This document shows positions 20,884 to 30,795 of a DNA stretch of 64,000 nucleotides, in pieces. Position numbers and translations under genes: made by a program. This DNA comes from Geobacteraceae bacterium (GTDB lineage Bacteria; Desulfobacterota; Desulfuromonadia; Geobacterales; Pseudopelobacteraceae): contig JANXZX010000209.1 of NCBI GenBank assembly GCA_025355325.1, forward strand, positions 1 to 64,000, in the 5' to 3' direction. The notes beneath the pieces were generated by a model. It saw nothing but the letters and a program-made list of their open reading frames with translations, was not told where the DNA came from and did not search any database. Each line of letters opens with the position of its first letter. Positions within the stretch are counted from its first letter, which is position 1.

Positions 20884-21756
20884 ATGAAAATCATTGACGC
20901 CATCAACCAGAGCAAACAGTTCATGTCGCTTGAATTTTTCCCGCCGAAAAAACGGGAAGAGTGGCCCACCTTTTTTCAGACGGTACAGCAGCTGGCTCAG
21001 CTGAAACCTCTCTTCGCCTCCGTCACATATGGAGCCGGAGGAAGCACCAACGCGGATTCCCTGGAAATTGTTACACGCCTACAGAATGAATATGGCATGG
21101 AAACAATGGCTCACCTGACATGTATCGGGTCTACACCGGATGAAATAGCCAATTTTTTGAACGAGCTGAAAACGGCTGGCGTCAGCAACGTGCTGGCCTT
21201 GCGCGGAGACCTGCCGCAGGATGGAACGGGCGAACCGCCTCTTTCTTCCCAGTTACTCTGTGCTTCGGATCTGGTCAGCATGATCCGGACTTCGTTCCCC
21301 GCTTTGGGAATAGCGGTTGCGGGATACCCTGAAGTACATCCTGAAGCGACAAGTCCTGAAGCGGATCTCTCCTATTTGAAATTAAAGTTGAACAACGGTG
21401 GAGACTTTGCCATAACGCAGCTGTTCTTTGATAACAGCCTGTACCACTCATTTGTCGAGCGGGCCAGGGAAGCGGGCATCACCAAACCGATCATTCCCGG
21501 CATACTGCCGGTCGTCAGCCTGAAGGTCATTAAACGAATCGTGTCGCTGTGCGGCTCAACTATACCGGCAGATTTTCTTGCTGAACTGGAAAAAGCTGAT
21601 CTGGCTGGAGGAGCTGCTGCGGTGCAGAAAGTCGGCGTTGCCCATGCCCGGAAACAAATTCGGGAACTCCTTGATTCAGGAGTTCCCGGAGTACATCTTT
21701 ACACCCTCAACAGGGCCGAGGTTGTTGTTGAGCTTCTGGATGGCATTGATCTGTAA
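20884..21756 (+). CDS. metF: 5,10-methylenetetrahydrofolate reductase
   Basis: FAD-dependent TIM-barrel enzyme that forms 5-methyl-THF for methionine synthesis and one-carbon metabolism; 290 residues is the usual bacterial MetF length. Diagnostic segments are SLEFFPPK (catalytic Glu region), SVTYGAGGST, LRGDLP, AVAGYPEVHPEA and FDNSLYHSF with PGILPV. The start ATG 20884 has GGAG six bases upstream; the in-frame codon at 20872 does not. Confidence 0.95.
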   Translation: MKIIDAINQSKQFMSLEFFPPKKREEWPTFFQTVQQLAQLKPLFASVTYGAGGSTNADSLEIVTRLQNEYGMETMAHLTCIGSTPDEIANFLNELKTAGVSNVLALRGDLPQDGTGEPPLSSQLLCASDLVSMIRTSFPALGIAVAGYPEVHPEATSPEADLSYLKLKLNNGGDFAITQLFFDNSLYHSFVERAREAGITKPIIPGILPVVSLKVIKRIVSLCGSTIPADFLAELEKADLAGGAAAVQKVGVAHARKQIRELLDSGVPGVHLYTLNRAEVVVELLDGIDL

Positions 21757-21791
21757 CAGTGCTTCGATTGCCGGTTTTACTTCCGAATCTC

Positions 21792-22091
21792 TTATTTTTT
21801 CCTGCTTTTTTCTGTATCCTTTACCGGTTCAACTTCCGTGCGACGGTACCCGCATTCACGCGGGAGCCAGCGCAAGGTCTGCACCAGTTCCGGAGTCAGC
21901 TTTATGCAACTGGGATTAATCTCAAACCGCCGCTCAAAAATTTTACACTCACGACTGATGACGTCAAGAAAACGACAGGCGGTCTGGGTGTAAAATATTG
22001 TGCCCCGATCATTCTCGATTTTTTCAAAACAGCAGCGACCGCACTGCAAGCAGCGACTGTCCCAATCAGCATCTTCTTTAGAAATATCCAT
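21792..22091 (-). CDS. YkgJ-type CxxCxxCC putative metal/Fe-S cluster protein
   Basis: A 99-residue cytoplasmic protein with RCLQCGRCCFE near residue 14 and later cysteines TACRFLDVISRECKIF, the pattern of the YkgJ/UPF0153 family, thought to coordinate zinc or an iron-sulfur cluster. Function is unknown. It is convergent with metF and is followed on its 5' side by a large inverted repeat. Confidence 0.75.
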   Translation of the reverse strand: MDISKEDADWDSRCLQCGRCCFEKIENDRGTIFYTQTACRFLDVISRECKIFERRFEINPSCIKLTPELVQTLRWLPRECGYRRTEVEPVKDTEKSRKK

Positions 22092-22110
22092 TAATAAAAA
22101 TCCTGGAATT

Positions 22111-22243
22111 TTACCGCAGAGAGCGCAGAGGAAAGAGGAGAAAATCTAAAACGTAACAGGCTAAAATAATATGTATTTTCCTGGTTTAACCACATAAAGA
22201 TTTTGTTTTTCTCTGTTTTTCTCTGCGTCCTCTGCGGTGATAT
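22111..22243. repeat. Large imperfect inverted repeat (CGCAGAG family)
   Basis: Left arm 22111-22147 (starts TTACCGCAGAGAGCGCAGAG) and right arm 22199-22243 (ends CTCTGCGTCCTCTGCGGTGA) are imperfect reverse complements of about 37 bases enclosing an AT-rich centre. The same design occurs at 52907-53039. It fills the gap between the YkgJ gene and the S1 protein gene. Confidence 0.7.
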
Positions 22244-22249
22244 TTGAAT

Positions 22250-23497
22250 TTATTTCTTACCCTTCTGGTTTTTTGGTCGCATCATATCTGCCAGCGTTCC
22301 CATTCCCTTCGGCGCATCAGCCGCCTGGGTGCGGAATTCAGAAAGGGTGGCCTCTTCCTCTGCGGCTGCCCGTGCCGGGCCAGCCAGAGCGAGTGAAATT
22401 CTGCGATTGCCGCGATCAATGCTCTCTATTTTCACTTCAATCTGTTCGCCCTCTTTGACGACCTCACGAGGATGATTGATCCGTTTGCCCGAGCCCAGCT
22501 TGGAAATGTGAAGCAGCCCATCAACCCCGTCTCCAAGGGTGACAAACGCACCAAAAGTGTCAAGACGGGCAACCATACCGGCATGAAACGAACCCTCCGG
22601 AAACTTGTCGATCACCTGTTCCCACGGATCAGCCAGAGTATCCTTTATACTTAAGGAAATACGCTCCTTCTCCTTATCAATCGACTTGACGACAACCTTC
22701 ACCTGCTGACCGACACTCAGCACGTCGCGAACATCTTTTACCCGGCTCCAGGCTATTTCAGAAACCGGTATAAGGCCCTCCAGGCCGCCGATATCAACAA
22801 AAGCGCCGTAATCCTGTACCGATGTGATCGTCCCGGTCAGCGCCATACCTTCACTTATTCCTGCTTGTGCTTCCTCTTTCAGCCGACGCTGTTCCTCTTC
22901 AAGCAGAGCACGGCGGGAGACGACGATATTTCGGCCGTTTTCGGCATAATCGCTGATCTGAAACGTCAACCGGGTGCCGATCAATGCTTCAGGGTTTTCA
23001 ACGCGCCGGAGAGCAATCTGGGAATATGGACAGAATGCGCGGGTCGTGCCACCCAGTTTAATTTCGTAGCCACCTTTGATTTCTTTTTCGACAACCCCTT
23101 CAACCGGAACCCGTGCCTGCCAGGCCTGCTCCAGCTGGGCAGTGCCGCCACCCGATACGCTACCACCAATCCGTGTTGTGAAGCGCATCTCGCCATGGCT
23201 TGACGAAAGGAAATAGGCCGAAATCATGTCACCTTCCTTCACCGTGAGGTTTCCATCAAGATCCAGGAATTCCTTCCGTTCAATGACTCCTTCACCTTTC
23301 TGGCCGGTATCCATGAAGATCCATTCGTTACCGATCTTCAGCACCTTTCCGGTTAATTTCTGACCCGGCTCCAGCCACCGCTTATTTTCTTTGCCGCTCT
23401 GCTCGAACAGTTGGGCAAAGCTGCCGTCATCAGCATCTTCAGTGTCCTCGATCTCCTCAAGCATCTCATCGTCGTCAATATCATGTCTACTTTTCAT
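22250..23497 (-). CDS. RNA-binding protein with four S1 domains
   Basis: A 415-residue acidic-start protein with four S1 repeats: KLTGKVLKIGNEWIFMDTG, PVEGVVEKEIKGGYEIKLG, ALTGTITSVQDYGAFVDIGGLEGLIPVSE and FHAGMVARLDTFGAFVTLGDGVDGLLHISK. It resembles a shortened ribosomal protein S1 and probably binds mRNA or ribosomes. Full-length S1 in this group has six domains, so this is likely a paralogue rather than RpsA itself. ATG 23497 is chosen since GGGAG lies nine bases upstream; a GTG at 23503 is the alternative. Confidence 0.8.
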   Translation of the reverse strand: MKSRHDIDDDEMLEEIEDTEDADDGSFAQLFEQSGKENKRWLEPGQKLTGKVLKIGNEWIFMDTGQKGEGVIERKEFLDLDGNLTVKEGDMISAYFLSSSHGEMRFTTRIGGSVSGGGTAQLEQAWQARVPVEGVVEKEIKGGYEIKLGGTTRAFCPYSQIALRRVENPEALIGTRLTFQISDYAENGRNIVVSRRALLEEEQRRLKEEAQAGISEGMALTGTITSVQDYGAFVDIGGLEGLIPVSEIAWSRVKDVRDVLSVGQQVKVVVKSIDKEKERISLSIKDTLADPWEQVIDKFPEGSFHAGMVARLDTFGAFVTLGDGVDGLLHISKLGSGKRINHPREVVKEGEQIEVKIESIDRGNRRISLALAGPARAAAEEEATLSEFRTQAADAPKGMGTLADMMRPKNQKGKK

Positions 23498-23678
23498 CAG
23501 CACACGCTCCCTTGAATAAATATGGTTTCGAACCAGAATTTTTACAGATTATGAAATGCGAACTATAGCACAACTGACCCGATAATCAATTGTGTAACAT
23601 TCCGGCCTGGAATTTCATATTTTGTGCAGTTCCCTGTTCCAAACATAAATGGAATCAGTTTTTTTACATCTCCCCCCC

Positions 23679-23707
23679 TTGAAAACCGGAGATATTATGA
23701 TTATGTT
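23679..23707 (+). promoter_or_regulatory. Candidate heat-shock promoter of htpG
   Basis: CCCCCCTTGAAAA ending at 23685 is very like a sigma32 -35 element; TATGTT (23702-23707) sits 17 bases after TTGAAA. The -10 lacks the CCCCAT of E. coli sigma32 promoters, so the sigma factor is uncertain. Confidence 0.4.
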
Positions 23708-23749
23708 GAGGCCATCAGATTCCATTACACCGAAGGAGATGCAACAGTT

Positions 23750-25684
23750 ATGTCCAAAACCACCAAACAGTTCCAGACTGAGGTCCAGCAATTGCTTGAT
23801 CTGGTAATCCACTCGCTCTATTCAAACAAAGACATTTTCCTCCGCGAACTTATTTCCAACGCTTCCGATGCCATCGACAAAGTCCGCTTTGAATCCCATT
23901 CCGACGAATCACTTCTGGAAGGGAACAGCGACTGGAAGATTAAACTGATTCCGAACAAGGATGCAGGCACTCTGGTAATCCAAGACAATGGCATCGGCAT
24001 GAATATGGCTGAAGTCGAAGAGAATATCGGCACCATCGCCCGCTCCGGTACCAAAGCATTCATGCAGTCACTGAAAGAGAAAGCCGCCAGCGACAATCCC
24101 GAATTGATCGGTCAGTTCGGCGTCGGCTTCTATGCCTCATTCATGGTAGCAGATCGCGTCACGTTGGAGACCCGCAAGGGTGGCGCAGCAACGGACGGCT
24201 GCCGCTGGGAATCGACCGGAGACGGCAGCTATACGGTCGAAGAATGCACCAAAGAACTGCGCGGCACCGAGATCACCCTGCACCTTAAGGAAGAATTCAA
24301 GACCTATCTGGATGAGTGGAAGATCCGCTCAATCGTCAAAAAATACTCCGATTACATCCAGTATCCGGTTGTTATGGATGTCACCCGCACCGAAACACCC
24401 AAAGGGGTTAACGGCGAAGAGATCGAAGGCGCCGGCACCATCGAGAAGACTGAAGAGCAGACCCTGAACTCGATGAAAGCCATCTGGACCCGAGCCAAGA
24501 GCGACGTTACCGAAGAGGAATACACCGAATTCTACAAGCACGTTTCCCACGATTACGATGCGCCGTTCCGCACGATTCACTTTTCCGCCGAAGGTACCAG
24601 CGAATTCAAGGCGCTGCTCTATCTTCCGGCCAAGAAACCGTTCGACATGTTCATGAACGACCGGAAGAAAGGTCTTCAGCTGTATGTTCGCCGCGTATTC
24701 ATCAGCGACAAGTGCGAAGAGCTTATTCCGGACTACCTCCGTTTCGTCAAAGGGGTCGTAGATTCGTCCGATCTGCCGCTGAACGTATCCCGCGAAATCC
24801 TCCAGGAAGACGTCCAGATCAAACGCATCCAGAAAAGTCTGGTTGGAAAAATTCTCTCGACACTTTCAGAGGTTAAGGATCAGAACTTCGATGAGTACGT
24901 TACCTTTTGGAAAGAGTTTGGCCAGGTCATCAAAGAGGGTATGCACTTTGATTACGCCAACAAGGAAAAGCTGCAGGAACTGGTTCTGTTTGAAAGTACT
25001 TCAACCGAGGCTGGCGCTTTTGTTTCTCTGAAAGAGTATGTCGGCCGGATGCCTGAGGCACAGAAGGACATCTATTACATCACCGGCGCAAGCCGCGAAA
25101 CACTTGAGCAGTCTCCGCATCTGGAGGCATTCCGCGCCAAGGGCTTTGAAGTATTGTTCCTGACTGATCCGGTTGACGAATGGGTTGTCCAGTCTCTGAC
25201 TGAATACAATGAGAAGGCGCTCAAAGCGGTTGACCGCGGCGACATCAGCCTGGACAGTGAAGATGAGAAGAAGGAAAAAGAGAAGAAGCGGGAAGAGGCA
25301 TCGAAGGAGTTCAAGGATCTGATTTCCCTGATCAGCGACCGCCTCAAGGACAAGATCAAGGAAGTGCGCTTCTCCAACCGTCTGACCGACAGCGCCTGCT
25401 GTCTGGTTGCTGACGAATACGGCATGAACGCCAACATGGAGCGCATCATGAAGGCCATGAATCAGGCCGTTCCGGAATCAAAGCGCATCCTGGAACTGAA
25501 CCCTGATCACGCCATCCTGAAAGCGATGGCATCAATCCACCAGAAGGATGCTTCGGCAGTTGCGCTGAATGATTACGCCGATCTGCTCTACGATCAGGCG
25601 CTGCTCACTGAAGGCTCGACAATCAAGGATCCGCTCCGTTTCACGAAGCTGGTAAGTGATCTGATGGTTAAAGCGGCCCAGTAG
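23750..25684 (+). CDS. htpG: Molecular chaperone HtpG (Hsp90)
   Basis: Hsp90 homologue of 644 residues. The GHKL ATPase domain shows [18 protein letters not shown], and [14 protein letters not shown]; the middle domain has [36 protein letters not shown]; the C-terminal dimerisation domain is complete. The start ATG 23750 aligns with the conserved family start and has AAGGAG upstream; an open frame reaching 23624 is probably untranslated leader. A charged linker [14 protein letters not shown] is seen around residue 505. Confidence 0.97.
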   Translation: MSKTTKQFQTEVQQLLDLVIHSLYSNKDIFLRELISNASDAIDKVRFESHSDESLLEGNSDWKIKLIPNKDAGTLVIQDNGIGMNMAEVEENIGTIARSGTKAFMQSLKEKAASDNPELIGQFGVGFYASFMVADRVTLETRKGGAATDGCRWESTGDGSYTVEECTKELRGTEITLHLKEEFKTYLDEWKIRSIVKKYSDYIQYPVVMDVTRTETPKGVNGEEIEGAGTIEKTEEQTLNSMKAIWTRAKSDVTEEEYTEFYKHVSHDYDAPFRTIHFSAEGTSEFKALLYLPAKKPFDMFMNDRKKGLQLYVRRVFISDKCEELIPDYLRFVKGVVDSSDLPLNVSREILQEDVQIKRIQKSLVGKILSTLSEVKDQNFDEYVTFWKEFGQVIKEGMHFDYANKEKLQELVLFESTSTEAGAFVSLKEYVGRMPEAQKDIYYITGASRETLEQSPHLEAFRAKGFEVLFLTDPVDEWVVQSLTEYNEKALKAVDRGDISLDSEDEKKEKEKKREEASKEFKDLISLISDRLKDKIKEVRFSNRLTDSACCLVADEYGMNANMERIMKAMNQAVPESKRILELNPDHAILKAMASIHQKDASAVALNDYADLLYDQALLTEGSTIKDPLRFTKLVSDLMVKAAQ

Positions 25685-25710
25685 CTTCTACCGCAATTTT
25701 GTTGCAAACA

Positions 25711-25751
25711 GAACGGCCTCCGGAAAGATACATTTCCGGAGGCCGTTTTTA
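25711..25751. terminator. Terminator between htpG and pnp
   Basis: A perfect 15-pair stem (25711-25725 with 25732-25746, arm AACGGCCTCCGGAAA) and a six-base loop, flanked by T's on the right; it serves htpG and probably also the convergent pnp. Confidence 0.92.
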
Positions 25752-25775
25752 TTGATTCAAAGAAGAAACTGAAAT

Positions 25776-27884
25776 CTATTCAGCGTCAACCTTTGTACCA
25801 TCAAGATTCAATCCAAGCGCTTCCTTGCGGGAGAGCTTTATTTTGCCGTTTTTATCTACGCCGATGCATTTAACCAGCACTTTGTCGCCTTCGTTCAGAA
25901 CGTCGGTAACAACCTTGACACGAGCCGTATCAAGTTCGGAGATGTGAACCAGTCCGTCCGTACCGGGCATGATTTCAACAAAAGCGCCAAAATCCATAAT
26001 TTTGCGGACAGTACCCATGTACAATTTGCCCTCTTCGGCTTCATCGGTCAGACCGCGAATCATCTGAATGGCAAGGTCACAGGCTTCCTTGTTGGTGCTG
26101 GCAATATTGATTTTGCCGGTATCATCGATATCAATCGTAACGCCGGTAGTTTCAGTGATGTTACGGATATTCTTGCCGCCGGTACCGATGACGTCGCGGA
26201 TACGGTCAGTCTTGACATAGATTGTGGTAATGCGCGGAGCAAAAGGCGACATTTCAGCGCGTGGTGCGGCAAGGGTTTCAGCCATCTTGCCGAGGATGTG
26301 CAGACGTCCTTCACGGGCCTGTTTCAGGGCCTGCTGCATGATTTCCTTGGTTACGCCGCCGATCTTGATATCCATCTGAAGAGCGGTAACGCCTTCAGCG
26401 GTTCCGGCAACTTTGAAGTCCATATCGCCCAGATGATCTTCATCACCCAGAATGTCGGAAAGGATTGCAAATTTATCGCCTTCCTTGATCAGTCCCATTG
26501 CGATACCAGCTACCGGTGCAGTAACCGGGATACCGGCATCCATCATCGACATACAGCCGCCGCAGACGGCAGCCATCGAGGAAGAACCGTTACTCTCAAG
26601 CGTTTCAGACACAATGCGGATTGTGTACGGGAAATCGTCATGAGCAGGCAGAACAGCGGCAAGAGCGCGTTCAGCCAACATGCCGTGACCGATTTCGCGA
26701 CGGCCAGGTCCAAGACGGAAGCTGGTTTCGCCAACCGAAAACGGAGGGAAGTTGTAATGCAGCAGGAAGCGCTTGCGCGAACCGCCGTACAGTGTGTCGA
26801 TGCGCTGCTCATCACTGGAGGTACCGAGAGTTGCGGCAACCAGCGCTTGAGTCTCACCACGGGTGAACAGAGCGGAACCATGAACGCGCGGCAAAAAGCC
26901 GGTTTCAGTGCTGATTGGACGAATGGTGCTGGTAGTCCGGCCATCAATGCGGATGCCGGTGTCAAGAATGTCAGCGCGGACGCGTTCATATTCGAAATCA
27001 CCCAAAAGGGCTTTGATCTGTTTAGCGGAGCCTTCGAATTCTTCTTTGAGGGATTCAATAGTCTCAGTCTTGATGAGATCGATCTGATCATGACGCTCAT
27101 TTTTTGCCTTGAGCTTAACCGCTTCGCCGATCCGGTCGTACGCAAGTTCACGAACACGTGCCTGCAGAACCTCGTCAACAACAACCGGTTTAACTTCACG
27201 TTTCGCTACGCCGGCCATTTTCTGAAGCTCAATCTGGGCTTCAATCAACGGCAGCATCGCTTCCTTGGCAAAAAACACCGCTTCCAGGAGATCAGCCTCT
27301 GATACGAATTTTGCTTCACCTTCAACCATGATTACAGCGTCACGACTGGCGGCAACAACAATTTCTAGATCGCTTTTTTCAAGCTCTTCAGCAGAAGGAT
27401 TACAGATGAAAACGCCATCAACGCGGGCCACTTTGGCACCGGCAATCGGACCTTGAAAAGGAATGTCAGAGATCATCAACGCTGCGGAAGCGCCGAGCAT
27501 TGACAGAATCCCCGGATCATTATCCTGATCGGCGGAAACAACCGTCGCCATAATCTGGGTGTCATTGAGGAATGTTTCCGGGAACAACGGGCGAATAGGA
27601 CGGTCGATCAGACGACAGGTAAGTGTCTCTGGATCTGACGGACGCGCTTCACGCTTGAAAAAACCTCCGGGAATCTTGCCGCCGGCATACGCCTTTTCGG
27701 TGTAATTAACGGTAAGCGGAAAGAAGTCCTGCCCTTCTTTTGCTTCTTTTGATGCCACAACAGTGACAAGCACAACGGTATCGCCACAGCTTACAACAAC
27801 TGCGCCACTTGCCTGCTTTGCCATCTTGCCGGTGGACAGCGTAATCGTTCTGCCCCCGAACTCAACCTGAACATTTTGTTCCAT
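25776..27884 (-). CDS. pnp: Polyribonucleotide nucleotidyltransferase (PNPase)
   Basis: Trimeric 3'-5' phosphorolytic exoribonuclease, 702 residues, a core degradosome activity. Two RNase PH domains (first with [23 protein letters not shown], second with [15 protein letters not shown] and [12 protein letters not shown]) are joined by an all-alpha segment; KH ([15 protein letters not shown]) and S1 ([28 protein letters not shown]) domains end the protein. It is the last gene of the rimP-nusA-infB operon, behind rpsO as in many bacteria. A 452-codon antisense open frame across it is a codon-bias artefact. Confidence 0.97.
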   Translation of the reverse strand: MEQNVQVEFGGRTITLSTGKMAKQASGAVVVSCGDTVVLVTVVASKEAKEGQDFFPLTVNYTEKAYAGGKIPGGFFKREARPSDPETLTCRLIDRPIRPLFPETFLNDTQIMATVVSADQDNDPGILSMLGASAALMISDIPFQGPIAGAKVARVDGVFICNPSAEELEKSDLEIVVAASRDAVIMVEGEAKFVSEADLLEAVFFAKEAMLPLIEAQIELQKMAGVAKREVKPVVVDEVLQARVRELAYDRIGEAVKLKAKNERHDQIDLIKTETIESLKEEFEGSAKQIKALLGDFEYERVRADILDTGIRIDGRTTSTIRPISTETGFLPRVHGSALFTRGETQALVAATLGTSSDEQRIDTLYGGSRKRFLLHYNFPPFSVGETSFRLGPGRREIGHGMLAERALAAVLPAHDDFPYTIRIVSETLESNGSSSMAAVCGGCMSMMDAGIPVTAPVAGIAMGLIKEGDKFAILSDILGDEDHLGDMDFKVAGTAEGVTALQMDIKIGGVTKEIMQQALKQAREGRLHILGKMAETLAAPRAEMSPFAPRITTIYVKTDRIRDVIGTGGKNIRNITETTGVTIDIDDTGKINIASTNKEACDLAIQMIRGLTDEAEEGKLYMGTVRKIMDFGAFVEIMPGTDGLVHISELDTARVKVVTDVLNEGDKVLVKCIGVDKNGKIKLSRKEALGLNLDGTKVDAE

Positions 27885-27978
27885 ATTTCATTCTCCTCTT
27901 CGGTTGCGTTGGGGCCGTCGATACAATCATTGCGGCAATTTTGCCGCAAAAACTCTACCCACGTCCCCAACAAATAAT

Positions 27979-28000
27979 AAAAGGGCCGCAAAGCCCTTTT
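27979..28000 (-). terminator. Hairpin between rpsO and pnp
   Basis: AAAAGGGC, six-base loop, GCCCTTTT on the minus strand. It resembles a weak terminator or processing hairpin that may allow readthrough into pnp. Confidence 0.6.
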
Positions 28001-28026
28001 CTGAAATGAGCATATCGTAAACGGAA

Positions 28027-28060
28027 CAGCGGTATATCAGGTGTTACAGATATACCGCTG
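28027..28060 (-). promoter_or_regulatory. Hairpin immediately downstream of rpsO
   Basis: CAGCGGTATAT (28027-28037) and ATATACCGCTG (28050-28060) form a perfect eleven-pair stem four bases after the rpsO stop. In E. coli the rpsO-pnp junction carries an RNase III site and a terminator; this stem is in the corresponding position. Confidence 0.55.
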
Positions 28061-28064
28061 TTTA

Positions 28065-28331
28065 CTATCTACGTATGCCGAGTCTTTCGATAACTGTTTT
28101 GTATCTGCCCATCTCTTTGCCCTTCAGGTAGTCCAGCAGACGCCTTCTCTGGCCAACAAGCTTAAGAAGACCACGACGGCTGTGATGATCTTTCTTGTGT
28201 GTTTTGAAGTGTTCGGTCAGATAAGTGATCCGCTCGGTCAGGATGGCAATCTGAACCTCCGGTGAACCTGTATCGCTATCATGTTTCTTGAATGCATTGA
28301 TGATTTCTTGTTTTTTATCGGTTGCCAGCAC
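28065..28331 (-). CDS. rpsO: 30S ribosomal protein S15
   Basis: An 88-residue S15, complete, with the conserved [19 protein letters not shown] and [21 protein letters not shown] segments that bind 16S rRNA helix 22. The start codon is GTG at 28331, supported by GGAGGAG just upstream. It precedes pnp in the same transcription direction. Confidence 0.97.
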   Translation of the reverse strand: MLATDKKQEIINAFKKHDSDTGSPEVQIAILTERITYLTEHFKTHKKDHHSRRGLLKLVGQRRRLLDYLKGKEMGRYKTVIERLGIRR

Positions 28332-28498
28332 AGTCTACTCCTCCATTCATTTGTGGGTTAAGCGCAATAAAACGCATATATTTTTTCCAGAGTTGATTTT
28401 TCTACCACATTATTACCAGCATGTAAAGCCTAATATGTACTGTCACATGTTGCACAGCCCTCAATTTAAATCATGCAGCACCAGACGTGGACATTCGA

Positions 28499-29410
28499 TT
28501 ATATCAAGACCCGTTTCAAAACGATTGCGGCTTCCGCCCCGTTTCCGGGAACGAGTTTGGCAACAGCGACAAGGTTTCCGTCTGACGTCAGGCGAACCGG
28601 GGTTTCAACCAAACAACTGACAGGGGTTTCCAGACAGGTTGCACCCCACGACGGCGCCCTGCCGAAACGGAGGCCGTCAACTCCCTCCAAAGTCAGGGGA
28701 ATATCAGGGAGATGAGCGAGGGCTTTCATCGGAGACAGGCAGAGAGACTCAACCTTCCCTTCACCGACAATTACTTCAAGATCAGTCAGGGTAATGGCGT
28801 CTTCGATGCGGAACGGGCCGCTGGCTGTGCGCCGCAATTCCTGCAGGGCGGCACCGCATTTAAGTTCACGGCCGATATCGTCGGCCAGACTGCGAATATA
28901 GGTGCCACGCGAGCAGACAACACGTACGGCTGCATGCGGCAGTTCGTAAGAGAGCAGCTCAAGAGAATATATTTCCACGTTGCGCGCTTCACGTTCAACG
29001 TCCACTCCCTGGCGGGCGAGCTTGTAAAGCGGCTGACCATTCTGCTTGATGGCCGAATACATGGGGGGAATCTGGCTGATGGCACCGGTGAATCCGGCTA
29101 GACATGAAGTAAACTGAGAACTGGTGATATGGGATGGATCAACTTCAGAGAGTGTGACACCGGTCATGTCAAGCGTATCGGTAGTTACGCCGAGACGAAG
29201 CAGCGCTTCATAGGTTTTGCTTCCTTCGTCAAGGAACGGAATGGCCTTGGTGCCGTCATTAACCGCAACGGGTAAAACTCCGGTGGCAAAGGGATCAAGC
29301 GTACCGGTATGACCAACCTTGCGGGTGTCCAGAATGCGGCGAACCCGGCTGACCACATCATGTGAGGTAATGCCGGCCGGCTTATCGATAACCAGAAAAC
29401 CGTTAATCAA
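28499..29410 (-). CDS. truB: tRNA pseudouridine-55 synthase TruB
   Basis: 303 residues. Makes pseudouridine 55 in the tRNA T-loop. Conserved blocks are GFLVIDKPAGITSHDVV, GHTGTLDPFATGVLPV with the catalytic Asp, YEALLRLGVTTDT and CSRGTYIRSLADDIG. Translation appears to start at TTG 29410, which overlaps the nrnA stop codon, so the two are coupled; no ATG fits the conserved N-terminus. Confidence 0.95.
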   Translation of the reverse strand: MINGFLVIDKPAGITSHDVVSRVRRILDTRKVGHTGTLDPFATGVLPVAVNDGTKAIPFLDEGSKTYEALLRLGVTTDTLDMTGVTLSEVDPSHITSSQFTSCLAGFTGAISQIPPMYSAIKQNGQPLYKLARQGVDVEREARNVEIYSLELLSYELPHAAVRVVCSRGTYIRSLADDIGRELKCGAALQELRRTASGPFRIEDAITLTDLEVIVGEGKVESLCLSPMKALAHLPDIPLTLEGVDGLRFGRAPSWGATCLETPVSCLVETPVRLTSDGNLVAVAKLVPGNGAEAAIVLKRVLI

Positions 29411-30366
29411 AGAGATTCTTCCACAATTCTGTACACAATGGCCTTGACGTCGGCCAAATCGCCATCAACGGTGCACCCGGCAGCGTTATGGTGACCGCCC
29501 CCGCCAAGCGCTGCGGAAAAAGTTGCAACATTCACCTTCCCCTTTGAACGGAAACCGACCTTGAACTTTTTTTCATCCAACTGCCTGAAAAAGATTGCCA
29601 CCTCAACGCCACGTATGGAGCGGGGATAATTGACAAAGCCGTCCGTTAATTCGGCATCAGCTCCGCATGATGCATACATATCACTCGTTACGGTAACCGA
29701 GGCGGCCTGTCCGTCTTTAAACACTTCAAGGGTAGGCAAGCACTTTGCCAACAGCTCCAGGCGCCTCTGCGGCTGATTTTCATATAGTTGTTCAGCCACA
29801 TCCCAGGCATTGATTCCGCAGTCTATCATTTCTCCGGCAACGGAAAAGGCCTCCCGGTTGGCATTGGAGTACCGGAAAGAGCCGGTATCAGTAATAATGG
29901 CAACATAGATGCAAAGTGCCGTTTCGTAATCAAACCGGTAGCCGAAGGCTGCCGCAATACGATACACAAGAATGCCGGTTGCGGCAGCCGTAGAGTCTAT
30001 AAGGTTATAATCACCGAAATTATCGCAGGAAAGGTGGTGGTCCAGGTTGATGACAGTGGAAATCCGGGTAAAATCGCAGAATTCTTTCCCGGCGCGCTTG
30101 CGCTCGCCAATATCGAGTACACATGCGACGTCAAAGTGTTTATCGGGAATGTGAGACAGTACGGAATCTGCACCGGGAAGAAAGGCATATAAATCAGGAA
30201 CATTGTCCTGATAATGAACGGTTACATCTTTACCTATCTTGCGTAAAAATGACGCAAGGGCCAGAGAAGATCCGATTGCGTCTCCGTCCGGCCCCTCGTG
30301 AGTGGTAAGAAGGAATGAAGAGTTGGTACGTATTACTTCAATTATCTGTCGAATTGTTTCCGTCAT
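29407..30366 (-). CDS. nrnA: DHH/DHHA1 bifunctional oligoribonuclease / pAp phosphatase NrnA
   Basis: A 319-residue DHH phosphoesterase that degrades nanoRNA and may dephosphorylate pAp. The DHH domain has HEGPDGDAIGSSLAL, VLDIGERKR and NLDHHLSCDNFGDYN, and the DHHA1 domain ends in LGGGGHHNAAGC. Its start overlaps the end of rbfA by 29 bases. The rbfA-nrnA-truB order is common in bacteria lacking Orn. Confidence 0.9.
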   Translation of the reverse strand: MTETIRQIIEVIRTNSSFLLTTHEGPDGDAIGSSLALASFLRKIGKDVTVHYQDNVPDLYAFLPGADSVLSHIPDKHFDVACVLDIGERKRAGKEFCDFTRISTVINLDHHLSCDNFGDYNLIDSTAAATGILVYRIAAAFGYRFDYETALCIYVAIITDTGSFRYSNANREAFSVAGEMIDCGINAWDVAEQLYENQPQRRLELLAKCLPTLEVFKDGQAASVTVTSDMYASCGADAELTDGFVNYPRSIRGVEVAIFFRQLDEKKFKVGFRSKGKVNVATFSAALGGGGHHNAAGCTVDGDLADVKAIVYRIVEESL

Positions 30367-30709
30367 GCTCAGCGTGTATCTCCTTGAGAAGAGATTCTAT
30401 CCTGCTACCGTAATCAAGAGACTTATCATATTTGAAAACAAGTTCAGGAGTATGGCGTATCGTCAGTTTTTTTCCGATATCGCGGCGAATAAAACCTTTG
30501 GCACTGTTCAGACCGGCTTCAGTATCTTTTTTAACCTTATCATCACCGATTACGGTGAAAAATATGCGGGCAAGACTCAAGTCATCCGTTACCTCAACAC
30601 CGGTAATCGTGACAAATCCTATCCGTGGGTCGTTAAGACCACGGGAAAGAATTGAGCAGATAATTTCATGGATTGTTTCAGCAACTTTTTCGGAGCGTTT
30701 GTGCTGCAT
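30338..30709 (-). CDS. rbfA: Ribosome-binding factor A
   Basis: 123-residue KH-like 30S maturation factor. Motifs include RSEKVAETIHEIICSILSRGLNDPRIGFVTITGVEVTDDL in pieces and the C-terminal PELVFKYDKSLDYGSRIESLL. ATG 30709 is used (AAGGAATAAAC upstream); the longer frame to 30778 is encoded by the repeats between infB and rbfA and is unlikely to be protein. Confidence 0.93.
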   Translation of the reverse strand: MQHKRSEKVAETIHEIICSILSRGLNDPRIGFVTITGVEVTDDLSLARIFFTVIGDDKVKKDTEAGLNSAKGFIRRDIGKKLTIRHTPELVFKYDKSLDYGSRIESLLKEIHAEHDGNNSTDN

Positions 30710-30727
30710 GTTTATTCCTTTAAAGGC

Positions 30728-30792
30728 GTGAATGGTGGGAAAGGCGTGAATGGTGAAAGGAAAAAAATCACTATTCACTATTCACCATTCAC
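30728..30792. repeat. Short direct and inverted repeats between infB and rbfA
   Basis: AAAGGCGTGAATGGTG is repeated directly (about 30722-30757), and GTGAATGGTGAA (30746-30757) has its exact complement TTCACCATTCAC at 30781-30792, with further copies of ACTATTC between. The unit resembles dispersed intergenic repeats and can fold into a hairpin inside an operon. Confidence 0.7.
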
Positions 30793-30795
30793 TAT

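Noticed and set aside
25944-27302. A 452-codon open frame antisense to pnp
   Set aside because: pnp is intact and unambiguous on the other strand; the antisense protein has no recognisable domain and its openness follows from the codon bias of pnp.
30722-30792. CRISPR-like short repeats
   Set aside because: Units are 7-12 bases without regular spacers, and no cas gene is present in the window.
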